This document shows positions 45,349 to 55,019 of a stretch of DNA of 64,000 bases, in pieces. Position 1 is the stretch's first letter. The number at the start of each line of letters is the position of its first letter. The position numbers were made by a program, and so were the translations under genes. The notes under the pieces are model-generated. The model was not told where the DNA came from and ran no database searches. It saw nothing but the letters and a program-made list of their open reading frames with translations. The DNA lies in the NCBI RefSeq assembly GCF_030440425.1, contig NZ_CP098023.1:671501-735500 (forward strand), written 5' to 3'. The stretch is from Microbulbifer sp. MI-G (lineage in GTDB: Bacteria; Pseudomonadota; Gammaproteobacteria; Pseudomonadales; Cellvibrionaceae).

Positions 45349-45786
45349 TCACGAGTGCGTGGAGAAAACCGATGTTTTGTCAGTCTGTTTATTGTTAGAC
45401 GTATTCCCTGTTGTTAGCCAGTCCATGGCTTTATGATCTTCCTCAAAGTAGCGTACCTCGCCACTCAAAAACCAGCCCCCAATTTTTGTTGCGATCTCTT
45501 GCCACTCCTCGTCCCCGAGTACGGCAATCCGGGAGAACTCGTTACCGTGTTTCAGGGCGAGCCTGAACTCATCCCACACGGCATGCAGACCCCAGCCCTC
45601 AAAATCGCGAATATCCACAAGCATGCTCACCCGGGGGTGTTTCACGCCCTCAAGGGCATATTCCAGCAGGGGTATGATTTGTTCATAGTCCTTGTGGGTC
45701 AGCCGGCCAACCGCTTTGATAGATAGCAGAAAATCATCATCGATTCGCTCTATTCCGATGGAGATACCGTGGCGTTTGATTTTCAT
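45349..45786 (-). CDS. SpoIIAA/STAS-like protein, paralogue of the gene at 15409
   Basis: A 145-residue protein beginning MKIKRHGISIGIERID. It parallels the 15409 protein throughout: LTHKDYEQIIPLLEYAL, DIRDFEGWGLHAVWDEFRLALKHGNEFSRIAVLG, WFLSGEVRYFEEDHKAMDWL. A Thr/Ser/Asn-rich tail of about 20 residues is unique to this copy. The family (SpoIIAA-like, PF11964) is STAS-related and functionally obscure. It starts 28 bases after the hemerythrin stop on the same strand, so both should be expressed from the FNR-box promoter at 46448. A link to redox or NO stress is inferred from that. Confidence 0.78.
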   Translation of the reverse strand: MKIKRHGISIGIERIDDDFLLSIKAVGRLTHKDYEQIIPLLEYALEGVKHPRVSMLVDIRDFEGWGLHAVWDEFRLALKHGNEFSRIAVLGDEEWQEIATKIGGWFLSGEVRYFEEDHKAMDWLTTGNTSNNKQTDKTSVFSTHS

Positions 45787-45814
45787 CCTTCCCCCTTGTT
45801 TACAGGCGTACATA

Positions 45815-46390
45815 TCAGGCAAGCGCAGTGGCCGCAGTTTGATGCTGTGTGAGGTGCTCGCGCAGTGTCTCATACATTTTTTTTCTGCTGCTATCAAAAA
45901 ACGGATTGCCAAGATTTTCAGCTCGAATACGAATCAAGCGCCAGTCTTTTGCATCCAGATACCGCTCAACCTGGGGAAACAGTGCTGTATTTTCCAGGTG
46001 GATATGATTGCGTTGCAGTTGTATATAGGCACTGCTGGCACTTCGCAACACTGATCGCTCCACCATTGCGTTATTGGCCACGGCATAAAAGAGTGCGCAT
46101 ACATGTTTGGTTGCGGTTGCAATCTGCCGGTGCTGTTTACGCACTTGATAGATGACGTTGCGATTGTGGATTGGCTTGCGTAACAGCTGTGCAAATATCA
46201 AATCCTCCACCGGGTGGTGGTATTGGTCCGGGTAGACGGAAAAATAATCCAGCGCGTCGAGGATGCATGAAAGGGTGTTTGGGTCCCGGTCACTGTGTTC
46301 GAAAAGATCCTGCAACAGTTGCTCAAAACTATCGAGCATTTGTTGCATAGATTGATGGTCACAACACAGTTGCCGGTAGATGGCGTCCAT
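45815..46390 (-). CDS. Hemerythrin HHE-domain protein
   Basis: A 191-residue four-helix protein. ATG 46390 has GGAGG six bases upstream; in-frame sequence further upstream is non-coding. Metal-ligand positions of the HHE family are visible: His12 (CCDHQSM), the YHHPVEDLIF segment near residue 58, KQHRQI, and NHIHLENTALFP with the second Glu. Hemerythrin-like proteins carry a diiron site used for oxygen or NO sensing/binding or iron-sulfur repair (YtfE type). The promoter holds a perfect FNR box 57 bp upstream, and the next gene is SpoIIAA-like. A role under low oxygen or NO is likely but inferred. Confidence 0.85.
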   Translation of the reverse strand: MDAIYRQLCCDHQSMQQMLDSFEQLLQDLFEHSDRDPNTLSCILDALDYFSVYPDQYHHPVEDLIFAQLLRKPIHNRNVIYQVRKQHRQIATATKHVCALFYAVANNAMVERSVLRSASSAYIQLQRNHIHLENTALFPQVERYLDAKDWRLIRIRAENLGNPFFDSSRKKMYETLREHLTQHQTAATALA

Positions 46391-46850
46391 CCCAGACCTC
46401 CGCGATTTGTTTCTTGCTCTATTGTTGATGGACCTGATGGAGCTGGGTTGATTTGGATCAAGCGAGGGAAAGTTAATGGAAAAGCGGGGGGCATTTGGCG
46501 AAATAGGGGTTTGTGCAGGATTCCCGGGGTCCCGCCTCAACTGCCGATTGGGCACCTGGTTGGGGATTCCGGAGAGCCGTGGGTAATACCCCTTTTGGCA
46601 TCCGGCGCTGAAAGACCAGTGCAATGTCGCCAATCAGCATTGTTCATTTTTTATCCCAATTGCCTGTTGGTTTTGGAGAGATGGATTTGGGAGTGCCTGG
46701 GAGCCAGTGGGAAGACACTCCAGTTTTCATTCAGTTACCCAATGGGTAAAGGGCTATCCCTTGGTGTGGCCGGGGAATAAACAGATTGTTCAAAAAATTT
46801 TTGCCTCTATAATCCACCGGCTTTTGTGAATTTTACAGTAAGGGAAAAGT
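46391..46850. other. 460 bp divergent intergenic region
   Basis: It separates the hemerythrin operon (minus) from an outer-membrane protein gene (plus). It contains the FNR box at 46448-46461. The remaining 390 bp has no supported gene. Confidence 0.5.
46448..46461 (-). promoter_or_regulatory. FNR/ANR/DNR box for the hemerythrin operon
   Basis: TTGATTTGGATCAA, identical to the ompW box, is centred about 64 bp before the hemerythrin ATG. With binding at -41.5 this leaves a leader of about 22 bases. The other flanking gene starts 390 bp away, so the site is assigned to hemerythrin. Confidence 0.8.
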
Positions 46851-47330
46851 ATGTCTTTCAATCTTAAAATGTTGGCTGCTGCGGCGGCCTTGTTGTGTTC
46901 CGCTGCTGTACAGGCCGAAGGGGCCTATATGGGCGGTGTGATTGGTGTGATGGATGCAGATGGTAGCGATGACAACCCTTTCAATGCCGGTATTCGTGCT
47001 GGATATACCTGGAATTCTGGCTGGGGCATTGAGGCAGAGTTGACAGGTTCTATGACTGACGGCGATATTTTAGACCATGATTTCTCTATCTCCACCCAGG
47101 CTGTTTATGCCACTTACCGCACCCAGGGAGATATTTATTTCAAGGGGCGTCTTGGTTACCTCAACGAAGAGGTGGATGTAGAGTACTTTGGTGATGCTTC
47201 CGATAGCGGTGCCTCCGTAGGTGTTGGTGTCGGTTTTACACTGGCCGAGAATATCTCCTTTGAGACCGAGTACACGCTGATTGAAGAAGAAGTGGATTAC
47301 TGGTCAGGCTCCTTGGTTGTGCGTTTCTAA
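46851..47330 (+). CDS. Outer-membrane beta-barrel protein (OmpA-like porin fold)
   Basis: A 159-residue protein with a signal peptide (MSFNLKMLAAAAALLCSAAVQA) and alternating beta-strands: YMGGVIGVMD, AGIRAGYTWNSGWGIEAEL, IYFKGRLGYLN, GVGVGFTLAENISFETEYTL, ending in the terminal Phe of SGSLVVRF. This fits the small OMP_b-brl family of 8-stranded barrels. AAGGGAAAAGT precedes ATG 46851. No ligand or partner is evident; a GC hairpin follows the stop. Confidence 0.8.
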   Translation: MSFNLKMLAAAAALLCSAAVQAEGAYMGGVIGVMDADGSDDNPFNAGIRAGYTWNSGWGIEAELTGSMTDGDILDHDFSISTQAVYATYRTQGDIYFKGRLGYLNEEVDVEYFGDASDSGASVGVGVGFTLAENISFETEYTLIEEEVDYWSGSLVVRF

Positions 47331-47351
47331 GCAAGACTATCCCCTCCAAAT

Positions 47352-47367
47352 GCGGCCGTCGGGCCGC
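47352..47367 (+). terminator. Hairpin after the beta-barrel gene
   Basis: GCGGCC and GGCCGC with a GTCG loop lie 21 bases after the stop. A short T-rich stretch (GTTTTG) follows 7 bases later, so it may act as a weak terminator. Confidence 0.5.
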
Positions 47368-47402
47368 CTGTGCGTTTTGCGCATTCCCTCTGCCCTTTGG
47401 TG

Positions 47403-47408
47403 TACAAT
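47403..47408 (+). promoter_or_regulatory. Candidate -10 element for glyA
   Basis: TACAAT preceded by TG forms a plausible extended -10 about 125 bp before glyA. A TTGCGC at 47377-47382 is a poorly spaced -35 candidate. Confidence 0.3.
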
Positions 47409-47533
47409 GCGCGCCTTTCTGAACGCCCAATACCCCGGTCCTCTCTGCTGCACGGGGCCCGGTTTCAGGGTCTGGGCACTGTAGTACCGGGTTACACAAG
47501 TGGCTATTCAGCCCGCTTTAACGAGGGAAAACT

Positions 47534-48802
47534 ATGTTTGATGCATCTGTCACGCTCGCCACCTACGACCCCGAGATCTGGGAAGCCATCCGGGAGGAGG
47601 ATGCTCGCCAGGAAGACCACATCGAGTTGATTGCCTCGGAGAACTACACCAGCCCGCAAGTCATGGCCGCCCAGGGCAGCAGTCTGACCAACAAGTATGC
47701 CGAGGGCTATCCGGGCAAGCGTTACTATGGTGGCTGTGAATATGTGGACAAGGTGGAAACCCTGGCCATCGAGCGTGCCAGGCAACTGTTTGGCGCTGAC
47801 TACGCCAATGTACAGCCCCACTCCGGCTCCCAGGCCAACGCTGCAGTTTACCAGGCCCTCTGTGCGCCCGGCGATCCTATTCTGGGTATGAGTCTGGCCC
47901 ACGGCGGCCACCTGACCCACGGTGCCCGGGTCAACTTCTCCGGCAAGATCTACAGTGCCGTGCAGTACGGCCTGAATCCCGATACCGGGGAGGTGGATTA
48001 CGAGGAGGTGGAGCGCCTGGCGCTGGCGCATAGGCCGAAGATGATCGTTGCCGGCTTCTCTGCCTACAGCCGGGTAATGGACTGGGCGCGCTTTCGCGAG
48101 ATCGCCGACAAGGTGGGGGCCTACCTGTTTGTGGATATGGCGCACATTGCCGGTCTTGTCGCTGCCGGCGAGTATCCCTCACCGATCCCCTTTGCAGATG
48201 TTGTCACTTCGACAACCCACAAAACCCTGCGCGGCCCGCGCGGCGGCATCATCCTGGCCCGCGCCAATGCAGAGATCGAGAAGAAGCTGAACTCTGCGGT
48301 ATTCCCCGGTGGCCAGGGCGGCCCGCTGATGCATGTGATTGCCGCCAAGGCGGTTTCCTTTAAAGAAGCCATGACCCCGGAGTACAGGGCCTACCAGAAA
48401 AAAGTGGTGGAAAATGCCCGCGCCATGGCAGAGACTTTTCTGGACCGGGGCATCAATATCGTTTCCGGGGGTACCGATGACCATCTGATGCTGGTGGATC
48501 TGATTGGCAAGGCGTATACCGGTAAGGATGCCGATGAGGCCCTGGGCCGTGCCAATATCACGGTGAACAAGAATGCGGTACCAAACGATCCGCGCTCCCC
48601 ATTTATCACCAGTGGCCTGCGTGTCGGCACCCCGGCGATCACCACCCGCGGTTTTGGTGTCGAGGATACCCAGCAACTGACCCACTGGATCTGTGATGTC
48701 CTGGATGCACTGGAAAAGGGGGAAGCGGAGACCGCTATTGCCGGGGTAAAGCAGAAAGTGCTGCAGGTTTGTGCACAGTACCCGGTGTACCGCCAGGGCT
48801 GA
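47534..48802 (+). CDS. glyA: Serine hydroxymethyltransferase
   Basis: A 422-residue PLP enzyme converting serine and tetrahydrofolate to glycine and methylene-THF. The PLP lysine is Lys230 in [12 protein letters not shown]. Other family motifs are [61 protein letters not shown] and [27 protein letters not shown] precedes ATG 47534. A rho-independent terminator follows. It sits upstream of nrdR and the rib genes, an order common in gammaproteobacteria. Confidence 0.97.
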   Translation: MFDASVTLATYDPEIWEAIREEDARQEDHIELIASENYTSPQVMAAQGSSLTNKYAEGYPGKRYYGGCEYVDKVETLAIERARQLFGADYANVQPHSGSQANAAVYQALCAPGDPILGMSLAHGGHLTHGARVNFSGKIYSAVQYGLNPDTGEVDYEEVERLALAHRPKMIVAGFSAYSRVMDWARFREIADKVGAYLFVDMAHIAGLVAAGEYPSPIPFADVVTSTTHKTLRGPRGGIILARANAEIEKKLNSAVFPGGQGGPLMHVIAAKAVSFKEAMTPEYRAYQKKVVENARAMAETFLDRGINIVSGGTDDHLMLVDLIGKAYTGKDADEALGRANITVNKNAVPNDPRSPFITSGLRVGTPAITTRGFGVEDTQQLTHWICDVLDALEKGEAETAIAGVKQKVLQVCAQYPVYRQG

Positions 48803-48819
48803 TCGGTGATATTGACAAG

Positions 48820-48842
48820 AAAGCGGCTCTTTGGGCCGTTTT
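48820..48842 (+). terminator. Rho-independent terminator of glyA
   Basis: AAAGCGGCTC and GGGCCGTTTT form a 10 bp stem including two G-T pairs, with a TTT loop and a T-rich 3' arm. It lies 17 bases after the stop. Confidence 0.7.
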
Positions 48843-48968
48843 CTGTATGGCTGGGCTGGTGCGGTTAGACCGGCCTGCCCAGCGGCGGCGCTCTGGCCGT
48901 CGGGCCACCTGACACAGCGGCTATGGTAAACTGCAGCCCATTTTCCACTCCCTTTGGGACTATCCCGT

Positions 48969-49436
48969 ATGCACTGTCCTTTCTGCGGCGCAGAAGAAAC
49001 CAAAGTTGTCGATTCCCGCCTGGTGGCTGAAGGGGATCAGGTGCGCCGCCGGCGCGAGTGCCTTGAGTGTCGCGAGCGTTTTACCACGTTTGAAACCGCC
49101 GAACTGCTGCTGCCGCGGGTCGTCAAGCAAAATGGCCAGCGCGAACCGTTCAACGAAGACAAGCTGCGCGCGGGTATCCAGCGCGCGGTGGAAAAGCGCC
49201 CGGTCAGCACCGAACGGGTGGAATCTGCAGTCTCCCAGATAAAACACGCCCTGCAGGCTACCGGTGAGCGGGAGCTGCCCGCCCGCGCCATTGGAGAATT
49301 GGTGATGGAGCAGTTGCGCGAGCTGGACCAGGTGGCCTATGTGCGCTTCGCCTCGGTGTACCGGCGTTTCGAAGATGTGAGTGAATTCAACGAAGAGATC
49401 GAACGCCTGATCGGTAAGGGAAGTGGTTCGCAATGA
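48969..49436 (+). CDS. nrdR: Transcriptional repressor NrdR
   Basis: A 155-residue repressor of ribonucleotide reductase genes. It begins with the zinc ribbon [17 protein letters not shown] ... CLECRERF (two C-x2-C pairs) and continues with an ATP-cone domain ([23 protein letters not shown]). The ATG at 48969 is the family start. The last four bases overlap the ribD start, so it is translationally coupled to riboflavin synthesis genes, as in many proteobacteria. I see no NrdR box in this window; its targets are elsewhere. Confidence 0.96.
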   Translation: MHCPFCGAEETKVVDSRLVAEGDQVRRRRECLECRERFTTFETAELLLPRVVKQNGQREPFNEDKLRAGIQRAVEKRPVSTERVESAVSQIKHALQATGERELPARAIGELVMEQLRELDQVAYVRFASVYRRFEDVSEFNEEIERLIGKGSGSQ

Positions 49437-50578
49437 GCACTACCGCTGTGCAGAATGCCCAGGCATTGATGGCCCGCGCTGTACAACTGGCGGAGCGGGG
49501 CCTGTATACCACCATGCCGAATCCGCGGGTCGGGTGTGTGATTACCGATCCTGCCGGTGCGGTTGTGGGCGAGGGCTGGCATCAACGCGCCGGTGCAGCC
49601 CATGCGGAGATCGCAGCGCTGCGCGATGCGGGCGAGCGCGCCCGCGGGAGTACGGTATATGTCACCCTTGAGCCCTGCCGCCACACCGGCCGCACGGGGC
49701 CCTGCACAGAGGCGCTGGTAAAAGCCGGCGTTGCCCGCGTGGTCTACGGAATGCAGGACCCGAATCCTCAGGTTGGCGGCACTGGTCTGCAGAAACTGCG
49801 CGAAGCGGGTATCGTGGTGGCAGGGCCCCTGCTGGAAGCCCAGTGCCGAAGGCTTAACCCCGGTTTTATCAAGCGCATGACCCTGGGCCTGCCGCTGGTG
49901 CGCTGCAAGTCCGCGATGAGTTTGGACGGGCGCACCGCCATGGCCAGTGGCGAGTCCAAATGGGTGACCGGTCCCGCTGCGCGCGCCGATGTACAGCGCC
50001 TGCGCGCACGCAGCTGCGCAATTGTTACCGGTGTTGAGACCGTGCGCTTTGACAACCCCAACCTGAATGTGCGCGCCGACGAAATGGCGCTGGCGATGCT
50101 CGCGGCGGAGCGAGCCGCTGAAGTACAGCCACTGCGGGTCATTGTCGACAGCCAGCTACGCACACCGCCCAAAGCCTTTATTTTGCAGGGCGACGCCCCC
50201 ACACTAGTGTGCACTACCGAACGCGCAGCAACAGAGCGCCGCGCGCGTCTGCAGCAGGCCGGTGCCGAGGTGCTGGTATTGCCATCGGATGCCAATGGGC
50301 GGGTGGATCTGCTCGCTTTGCTGCAGGAACTGGCGCAGCGCCAGTGCAATGAGGTTCTGGTGGAAAGTGGCGCGACCCTGTCCGGTGCATTCCTGTATCG
50401 CGGCCATGTGGACGAGTTGATCGTCTACCTGGCGCCCAAGCTGCTCGGCAGCACGGCGCGACCGCTGTTTGCACTGCCGATCGAGCGGATGGGTTCAGTC
50501 CTGCCGATTACGATTACCGATATGCGTGCAGTCGGGCACGATTGGCGCATCACCGCAACCACGGATATCGAGTACTGA
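49433..50578 (+). CDS. ribD: Riboflavin biosynthesis deaminase/reductase RibD
   Basis: A 381-residue bifunctional enzyme. The N-terminal deaminase domain has the zinc motif HAEIAAL and [11 protein letters not shown]. The C-terminal reductase domain starts about residue 145 ([25 protein letters not shown]) and includes [14 protein letters not shown] sequence ([14 protein letters not shown]). It converts the product of GTP cyclohydrolase II to 5-amino-6-ribitylaminouracil phosphate. It overlaps nrdR by four bases and ribE by one base. Confidence 0.96.
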   Translation: MSTTAVQNAQALMARAVQLAERGLYTTMPNPRVGCVITDPAGAVVGEGWHQRAGAAHAEIAALRDAGERARGSTVYVTLEPCRHTGRTGPCTEALVKAGVARVVYGMQDPNPQVGGTGLQKLREAGIVVAGPLLEAQCRRLNPGFIKRMTLGLPLVRCKSAMSLDGRTAMASGESKWVTGPAARADVQRLRARSCAIVTGVETVRFDNPNLNVRADEMALAMLAAERAAEVQPLRVIVDSQLRTPPKAFILQGDAPTLVCTTERAATERRARLQQAGAEVLVLPSDANGRVDLLALLQELAQRQCNEVLVESGATLSGAFLYRGHVDELIVYLAPKLLGSTARPLFALPIERMGSVLPITITDMRAVGHDWRITATTDIEY

Positions 50579-51240
50579 TGTTTACCGGGATCATTGAAGC
50601 TGTGGGTGACATCGCCGAACTGCAAGCGCGCGCGGGCGACCTGCGCCTGCGGGTAAGGAGTGGCGATCTGGACCTGTCCGACGTGCAATTGGGGGACAGT
50701 ATCGCCACCAGCGGCGTGTGCCTGACGGTGGTGGCACTGTGCGGTGACGGCTACTGGGCGGATGTGTCTGCGGAAACCCTGGCCGTCTCCTGTGTCGGTG
50801 GCTGGAAAAGGGGCGACCGGGTCAATCTGGAGAAGGCCCTCACCCCGCAAACGCGTCTGGGTGGCCATATTGTCAGCGGCCATGTGGATGGCATCGGTAC
50901 CCTGGTGTGGCGCAAATCCGAAGCGCGCGCCGAGCGGTTCCGCCTGCGCGCACCGGAAAATCTGGCCCGCTATATTGCCCATAAGGGCTCGATTACGGTG
51001 GATGGCACCAGCCTTACCGTGAATGCGGTGGACGGCGCAGAGTTCGAGCTGACCATCGTACCCCATACCTTGCAGGAAACGATTATGGATGGTTACACCG
51101 CCGGTACCCGGGTCAATCTGGAGGTGGACCTGATCGCGCGCTATCTGGAGCGCCTGCTTCTGGGGGAGCAGGCGGCCACACCCGGCACTACGGAGATAAA
51201 CCGTGAATTTCTCGCCCGGCACGGGTTTTACCCGCGCTAG
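50578..51240 (+). CDS. ribE: Riboflavin synthase alpha chain
   Basis: A 220-residue enzyme with the two tandem lumazine-binding repeats. The N-terminus [12 protein letters not shown] is diagnostic. Repeat 1 includes SGVCLTVV, and repeat 2 starts near GGHIVSGHVDGIGT with VDGTSLTVN. It dismutates two lumazines to riboflavin. Start ATG 50578 overlaps the ribD TGA by one base. Confidence 0.96.
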   Translation: MFTGIIEAVGDIAELQARAGDLRLRVRSGDLDLSDVQLGDSIATSGVCLTVVALCGDGYWADVSAETLAVSCVGGWKRGDRVNLEKALTPQTRLGGHIVSGHVDGIGTLVWRKSEARAERFRLRAPENLARYIAHKGSITVDGTSLTVNAVDGAEFELTIVPHTLQETIMDGYTAGTRVNLEVDLIARYLERLLLGEQAATPGTTEINREFLARHGFYPR

Positions 51241-51327
51241 CCGGCCTGGCGCACCGGGGCCCAGCACAGTTGTCCGCTGCCGTGGGGGCGCCCAATTTGC
51301 AACTGACCAATTTATCCAGAGTAAGCA

Positions 51328-52440
51328 ATGGAACTTAATACGGTTGAAGAACTGATCGACGATATTCGCCAGGGCAAGATGGTGATCCTGATGGACGACG
51401 AAGATCGCGAAAACGAGGGCGATCTGGTGATGGCGGCGGAACAGATACGTGCCGAGGACATCAATTTCATGGCCACCCACGCCCGCGGCCTGATCTGTTT
51501 ACCCCTGTCCAAAGAGCGTTGTAAACAGCTGGAACTGCCACTGATGTCGCGGGAAAATGGCGCTTCGTTCAGCACCAACTTCACCGTCTCCATTGAGGCT
51601 GCCGAGGGGGTGACCACGGGGATTTCCGCAGCGGACCGCGCCCGCACCGTGCGCGCGGCGGTGGCCAGGAGCGCCAAGCCCAGCGATATTGTGCAGCCCG
51701 GCCATATCTTCCCGATCATGGCCCAGCCCGGCGGTGTTCTGAGCCGTGCCGGTCACACCGAAGCGGGATGCGACCTGGCGCGCCTGGCGGGGTTTGAGCC
51801 CGCTGCGGTGATTGTCGAGGTCATGAACGCAGATGGCACCATGGCGCGGCGCCCGGACCTGGAGCGGTTTGGCAGGGAACACAACCTCAAGATCGGCACC
51901 ATCGCCGACCTGATCAACTACCGCGCCCTCAACGAAAAAACCGTGGAGTGTGTCAATGAGCGCAGGGTGCGCACCGAGTTCGGCGAATTCAGATTGCGCA
52001 CCTATCTGGACAGAGCCCGCCGCGAGCGCCACTTTGCCTTTATCAAGGGGGAGCCCACGCCAAAAGAGCCCACCCTGGTGCGGGTTCATGTGGGCAATAC
52101 TTTGCGTGATGTACTCACCATTCGTCGCGGCGACGAAACATTCACGCCCTGGACCTTTCGCCGCGCCATGCAGCGTATTGAACAAGAGGGCAAGGGGGTG
52201 GTGGTGTTGATCTGCCACAACGAGACAACAGAGGAAATCGAAGAGAGCATCGACTGGCTGATCAGTGGCAAGCAGCAGCGCCCCAGTCAGGATCTGGTGT
52301 ACAAACAGGTGGGCACCGGCTCGCAGATACTGCGCGATCTCAAGGTGTGCAAAATGCGCCTGATGAGTGCCCCGTTCAAATTCAGTGCCATTTCCGGCTT
52401 CGACCTGGAAGTGGAGGAATACCTGAACGCTGACCAGTAA
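51328..52440 (+). CDS. ribBA: 3,4-dihydroxy-2-butanone-4-phosphate synthase with degenerate GTP cyclohydrolase II domain
   Basis: A 370-residue fusion. Residues 1-205 are the DHBP synthase: [52 protein letters not shown]. The C-terminal half keeps the cyclohydrolase II outline but lacks the zinc-binding Cys set (C..GD...S.RCDCG) and the catalytic residues, so it should not hydrolyse GTP. This fits with a separate intact RibA at 55667. It makes the four-carbon precursor for lumazine. It lies 87 bp after ribE in the rib operon. Confidence 0.93.
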   Translation: MELNTVEELIDDIRQGKMVILMDDEDRENEGDLVMAAEQIRAEDINFMATHARGLICLPLSKERCKQLELPLMSRENGASFSTNFTVSIEAAEGVTTGISAADRARTVRAAVARSAKPSDIVQPGHIFPIMAQPGGVLSRAGHTEAGCDLARLAGFEPAAVIVEVMNADGTMARRPDLERFGREHNLKIGTIADLINYRALNEKTVECVNERRVRTEFGEFRLRTYLDRARRERHFAFIKGEPTPKEPTLVRVHVGNTLRDVLTIRRGDETFTPWTFRRAMQRIEQEGKGVVVLICHNETTEEIEESIDWLISGKQQRPSQDLVYKQVGTGSQILRDLKVCKMRLMSAPFKFSAISGFDLEVEEYLNADQ

Positions 52441-52511
52441 ACCGAACTGTGCACGCGGGCCCTGTTAACGGATGGGTGCCGGTGCTACGAGCTGGATACG
52501 GATTGGAAACT

Positions 52512-52982
52512 ATGAGCAATATGCAAATGATCGAAGGGGACTTTGTTGGCAGCAGTGGCCGGTATGCACTGTTGGTGAGCCGCTGGAACAGCTTTGTGGT
52601 GGAGCGCCTGAAAGACGGCGCGCTCGATACCCTGCGCCGCAAGGGCATCCCGGATGGGGATATCACGATCTGCTACGCACCGGGTGCCTTCGAGTTTCCG
52701 CTGATTGCGCAGAAGCTGGCGGAGAGCAAAAAGTTCGATGCGGTGATCGCCCTGGGGGCGGTGATTCGAGGCGGTACTCCGCACTTTGAATATGTCGCCG
52801 GCGAGTGCACCAAGGGGCTGGCGCAGGTAGCGCTGAACACCGGCATTCCGGTGACATTCGGTGTTCTCACCGTGGACTCCATTGAGCAGGCCATCGAACG
52901 CTCCGGCACCAAGGCCGGCAACAAGGGCTGCGAGGCTGCCGAGTCCGCCCTGGAAATGGTCTCGCTGCTCGGCAGGATCTAA
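52512..52982 (+). CDS. ribH: 6,7-dimethyl-8-ribityllumazine synthase
   Basis: A 156-residue enzyme condensing the ribBA and ribD products to lumazine. It shows [55 protein letters not shown] and [24 protein letters not shown] with the AGNKG hallmark. It assembles as a pentamer or icosahedron in the family. ATG 52512 is chosen; in-frame codons upstream do not align. Confidence 0.96.
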   Translation: MSNMQMIEGDFVGSSGRYALLVSRWNSFVVERLKDGALDTLRRKGIPDGDITICYAPGAFEFPLIAQKLAESKKFDAVIALGAVIRGGTPHFEYVAGECTKGLAQVALNTGIPVTFGVLTVDSIEQAIERSGTKAGNKGCEAAESALEMVSLLGRI

Positions 52983-53045
52983 TACTGCGGTGCCGGCCGG
53001 CAGGCGGCACCAATCCACCCTGTGAAGTATCCACCGGAAAAGACA

Positions 53046-53489
53046 ATGACGGTAACTGCATCCGCCCGCCGCAAGGCGCGCCACTATGCCATGCAGGCGC
53101 TCTACCAATGGCAAATGGCCGGCGCCAGTCTCACGACTATCGAGGCGGAGTTTCACGCCGACAATGATATGAGTAAAACCGATGTGGCGTATTTCCGCGA
53201 CCTGTTCCACGGGGTTGCAAAAAACCTCGATGCGGTAGAGGGCACCTTTACCCCCTACCTGGATCGCAGTGTGGAAGACCTGGACCCGGTTTCCCGCGCA
53301 CTCTTGCGCATGTCTGCCTACGAACTGCAACACCGCGTGGATGTGCCCTATAAGGTTGTGATCAATGAATCGGTGGCGCTGGCAAAGAAATTCGGCCCCA
53401 CCGATGCCTTCAAGTTTATCAACGGCATTCTGGACAGGACTGCCGCAACACTGCGCGCGGCGGAAGTGGCTGCGGACAAGAAAGCCTGA
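53046..53489 (+). CDS. nusB: Transcription antitermination protein NusB
   Basis: A 147-residue helical RNA-binding protein that joins NusE at boxA in rRNA antitermination. It begins ASARRKARHYAMQALYQWQMAG, as in NusB, and ends KFGPTDAFKFINGILDRTA. It lies 63 bp after ribH and 15 bp before thiL in the conserved ribH-nusB-thiL order. Confidence 0.96.
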   Translation: MTVTASARRKARHYAMQALYQWQMAGASLTTIEAEFHADNDMSKTDVAYFRDLFHGVAKNLDAVEGTFTPYLDRSVEDLDPVSRALLRMSAYELQHRVDVPYKVVINESVALAKKFGPTDAFKFINGILDRTAATLRAAEVAADKKA

Positions 53490-53504
53490 CTCTCAGTCAC
53501 AGCC

Positions 53505-54452
53505 ATGAAACGTGCGCCGGGCGAGTTTGACATTATCCGCGACTACTTCGCCAGCGCTCCGCAGGGCGAGGGCGTAGCGCTGGGTATTGGCGACGATTGC
53601 GCGCTGCTGCAGGTGCCGGCGCAGGGCCAGCTGGCCGCCTCCGTAGACACACTGGTGGCGGGCAGGCACTTTCCTGTGGTGGCAGACCCCGCCGCCATTG
53701 CCGCGCGAGCACTGCGGGTGAATCTCAGCGACCTGGCTGCCATGAATGCGCGCCCACTGTGGTTTACCCTGGCGCTGACCCTGCCGGGTAGTGACGCGGA
53801 TTGGTTGCAGCGGTTCGCCGATGGCCTGCTGAAAACTGCCAGACAATTTGGCATTTCCCTGGTGGGTGGCGATACCACCGCGGGGCCCCTGTCGATCACG
53901 ATCCAGGTACTTGGCCAGACCCTGAAACCGCTGTGCCGGGGCGGCGCCCGTCCCGGCGATTCCGTGTATATCAGTGGTCCCCTGGGTGGCGCGGCAGCCG
54001 CTCTGCCGGTCATCCTGGGTGAACGGACAGCAGAGGGGGAAACCCGGCGCAGGGCCGAGCGGGCTTATTACTATCCCGAACCGCAGTTCGCCACTGCGGC
54101 GGCTATCGCCGGGCTGGCCAGCAGTGCTGTGGATATTTCCGACGGCCTGCTGGCGGATCTCGCCCATATCTGCACAGCCAGTGCGGTCAGTGCCGATGTG
54201 TATCTGGAACGGCTGGCGATTGCGCCGCTGGCGCGGGCCCTGGCGGGTGAAGGCGCACTGGCGTTGGCCGCCGCCGGAGGCGATGATTACCAGCTGTGTT
54301 TTACCGTGCCCCAGGCGCGGGTTCCCGCCCTGCAAAAGCTGGAGCAGGAGGTGGTGGCTATCGGCACCCTGAGCCCTGGCGAAGCCGAGGTGCGCTGCTG
54401 GCAAAACGGCAGGCGCTGGCGGGCGTCCCGTACGGGCTACCGGCATTTTTGA
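53505..54452 (+). CDS. thiL: Thiamine-monophosphate kinase
   Basis: A 315-residue PurM-fold kinase making thiamine diphosphate from the monophosphate. Motifs are GEFDIIRDYF, GIGDDCALL, SVDTLVAGRHF, VNLSDLAAMNARPLW, GGDTTAGP, AVDISDGLLADL and the substrate loop AAAGGDDYQLCF. It follows nusB by 15 bases and precedes pgpA. Confidence 0.95.
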   Translation: MKRAPGEFDIIRDYFASAPQGEGVALGIGDDCALLQVPAQGQLAASVDTLVAGRHFPVVADPAAIAARALRVNLSDLAAMNARPLWFTLALTLPGSDADWLQRFADGLLKTARQFGISLVGGDTTAGPLSITIQVLGQTLKPLCRGGARPGDSVYISGPLGGAAAALPVILGERTAEGETRRRAERAYYYPEPQFATAAAIAGLASSAVDISDGLLADLAHICTASAVSADVYLERLAIAPLARALAGEGALALAAAGGDDYQLCFTVPQARVPALQKLEQEVVAIGTLSPGEAEVRCWQNGRRWRASRTGYRHF

Positions 54453-54492
54453 GCGCGGCTTTACAGGCAGGCCATATTGCTATGGCTGTGCA

Positions 54493-55002
54493 ATGTCACC
54501 GGACTTGGGCACCATGAAGATACAGAATCCGTCTTTTTCCCAACTGTTGCGCCACCCCGCACTGTTGCTGGCCTTTGGTTTTGGTGCCGGCCTTGCTCCC
54601 AGGGCGCCGGGCACCTTCGGCACCCTCGCCGCCATCCCCTTCTGGTGGTTGATGCAGGGGCTGTCACCGGCGGGGTATCTGGGGATTGTGGTGGTCGCGG
54701 CGCTGCTGGGGTGTTACCTGTGCGGAGCCGCGGCGAAGCAACTCGGTGTGCATGACCACGGCGGCATTGTCTGGGATGAGATGGTGGGTTACTGGCTCAC
54801 CATGTGGATGGCCCCCCAGGGCTGGCTGTGGGCGCTGTACGGCTTTGTGTTGTTCCGCCTGTTCGACATTACCAAGCCGCCGCCCGTGCGCTGGGCAGAC
54901 AGGCAGGTACACGGTGGCATCGGAATAATGCTCGACGATATACTGGCCGCCATTTACGCAGGGCTGGTAGTGCAGATGACTGCATGGCTGATGGGCGTAT
55001 AA
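54493..55002 (+). CDS. pgpA: Phosphatidylglycerophosphatase A
   Basis: A 169-residue inner-membrane phosphatase that dephosphorylates phosphatidylglycerophosphate. The family core is visible: GFGAGLAPRAPGTFGTLAAIPFWW, HDHGGIVWDEMVGYWLTM, FRLFDITKPPPVRWADR and HGGIGIMLDDILAAIYAG, with acidic metal ligands in WDE and LDD. The start could be ATG 54493 or ATG 54514; neither has a strong SD. Confidence 0.94.
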   Translation: MSPDLGTMKIQNPSFSQLLRHPALLLAFGFGAGLAPRAPGTFGTLAAIPFWWLMQGLSPAGYLGIVVVAALLGCYLCGAAAKQLGVHDHGGIVWDEMVGYWLTMWMAPQGWLWALYGFVLFRLFDITKPPPVRWADRQVHGGIGIMLDDILAAIYAGLVVQMTAWLMGV

Positions 55003-55019
55003 ACGGATAGGGACGATCG

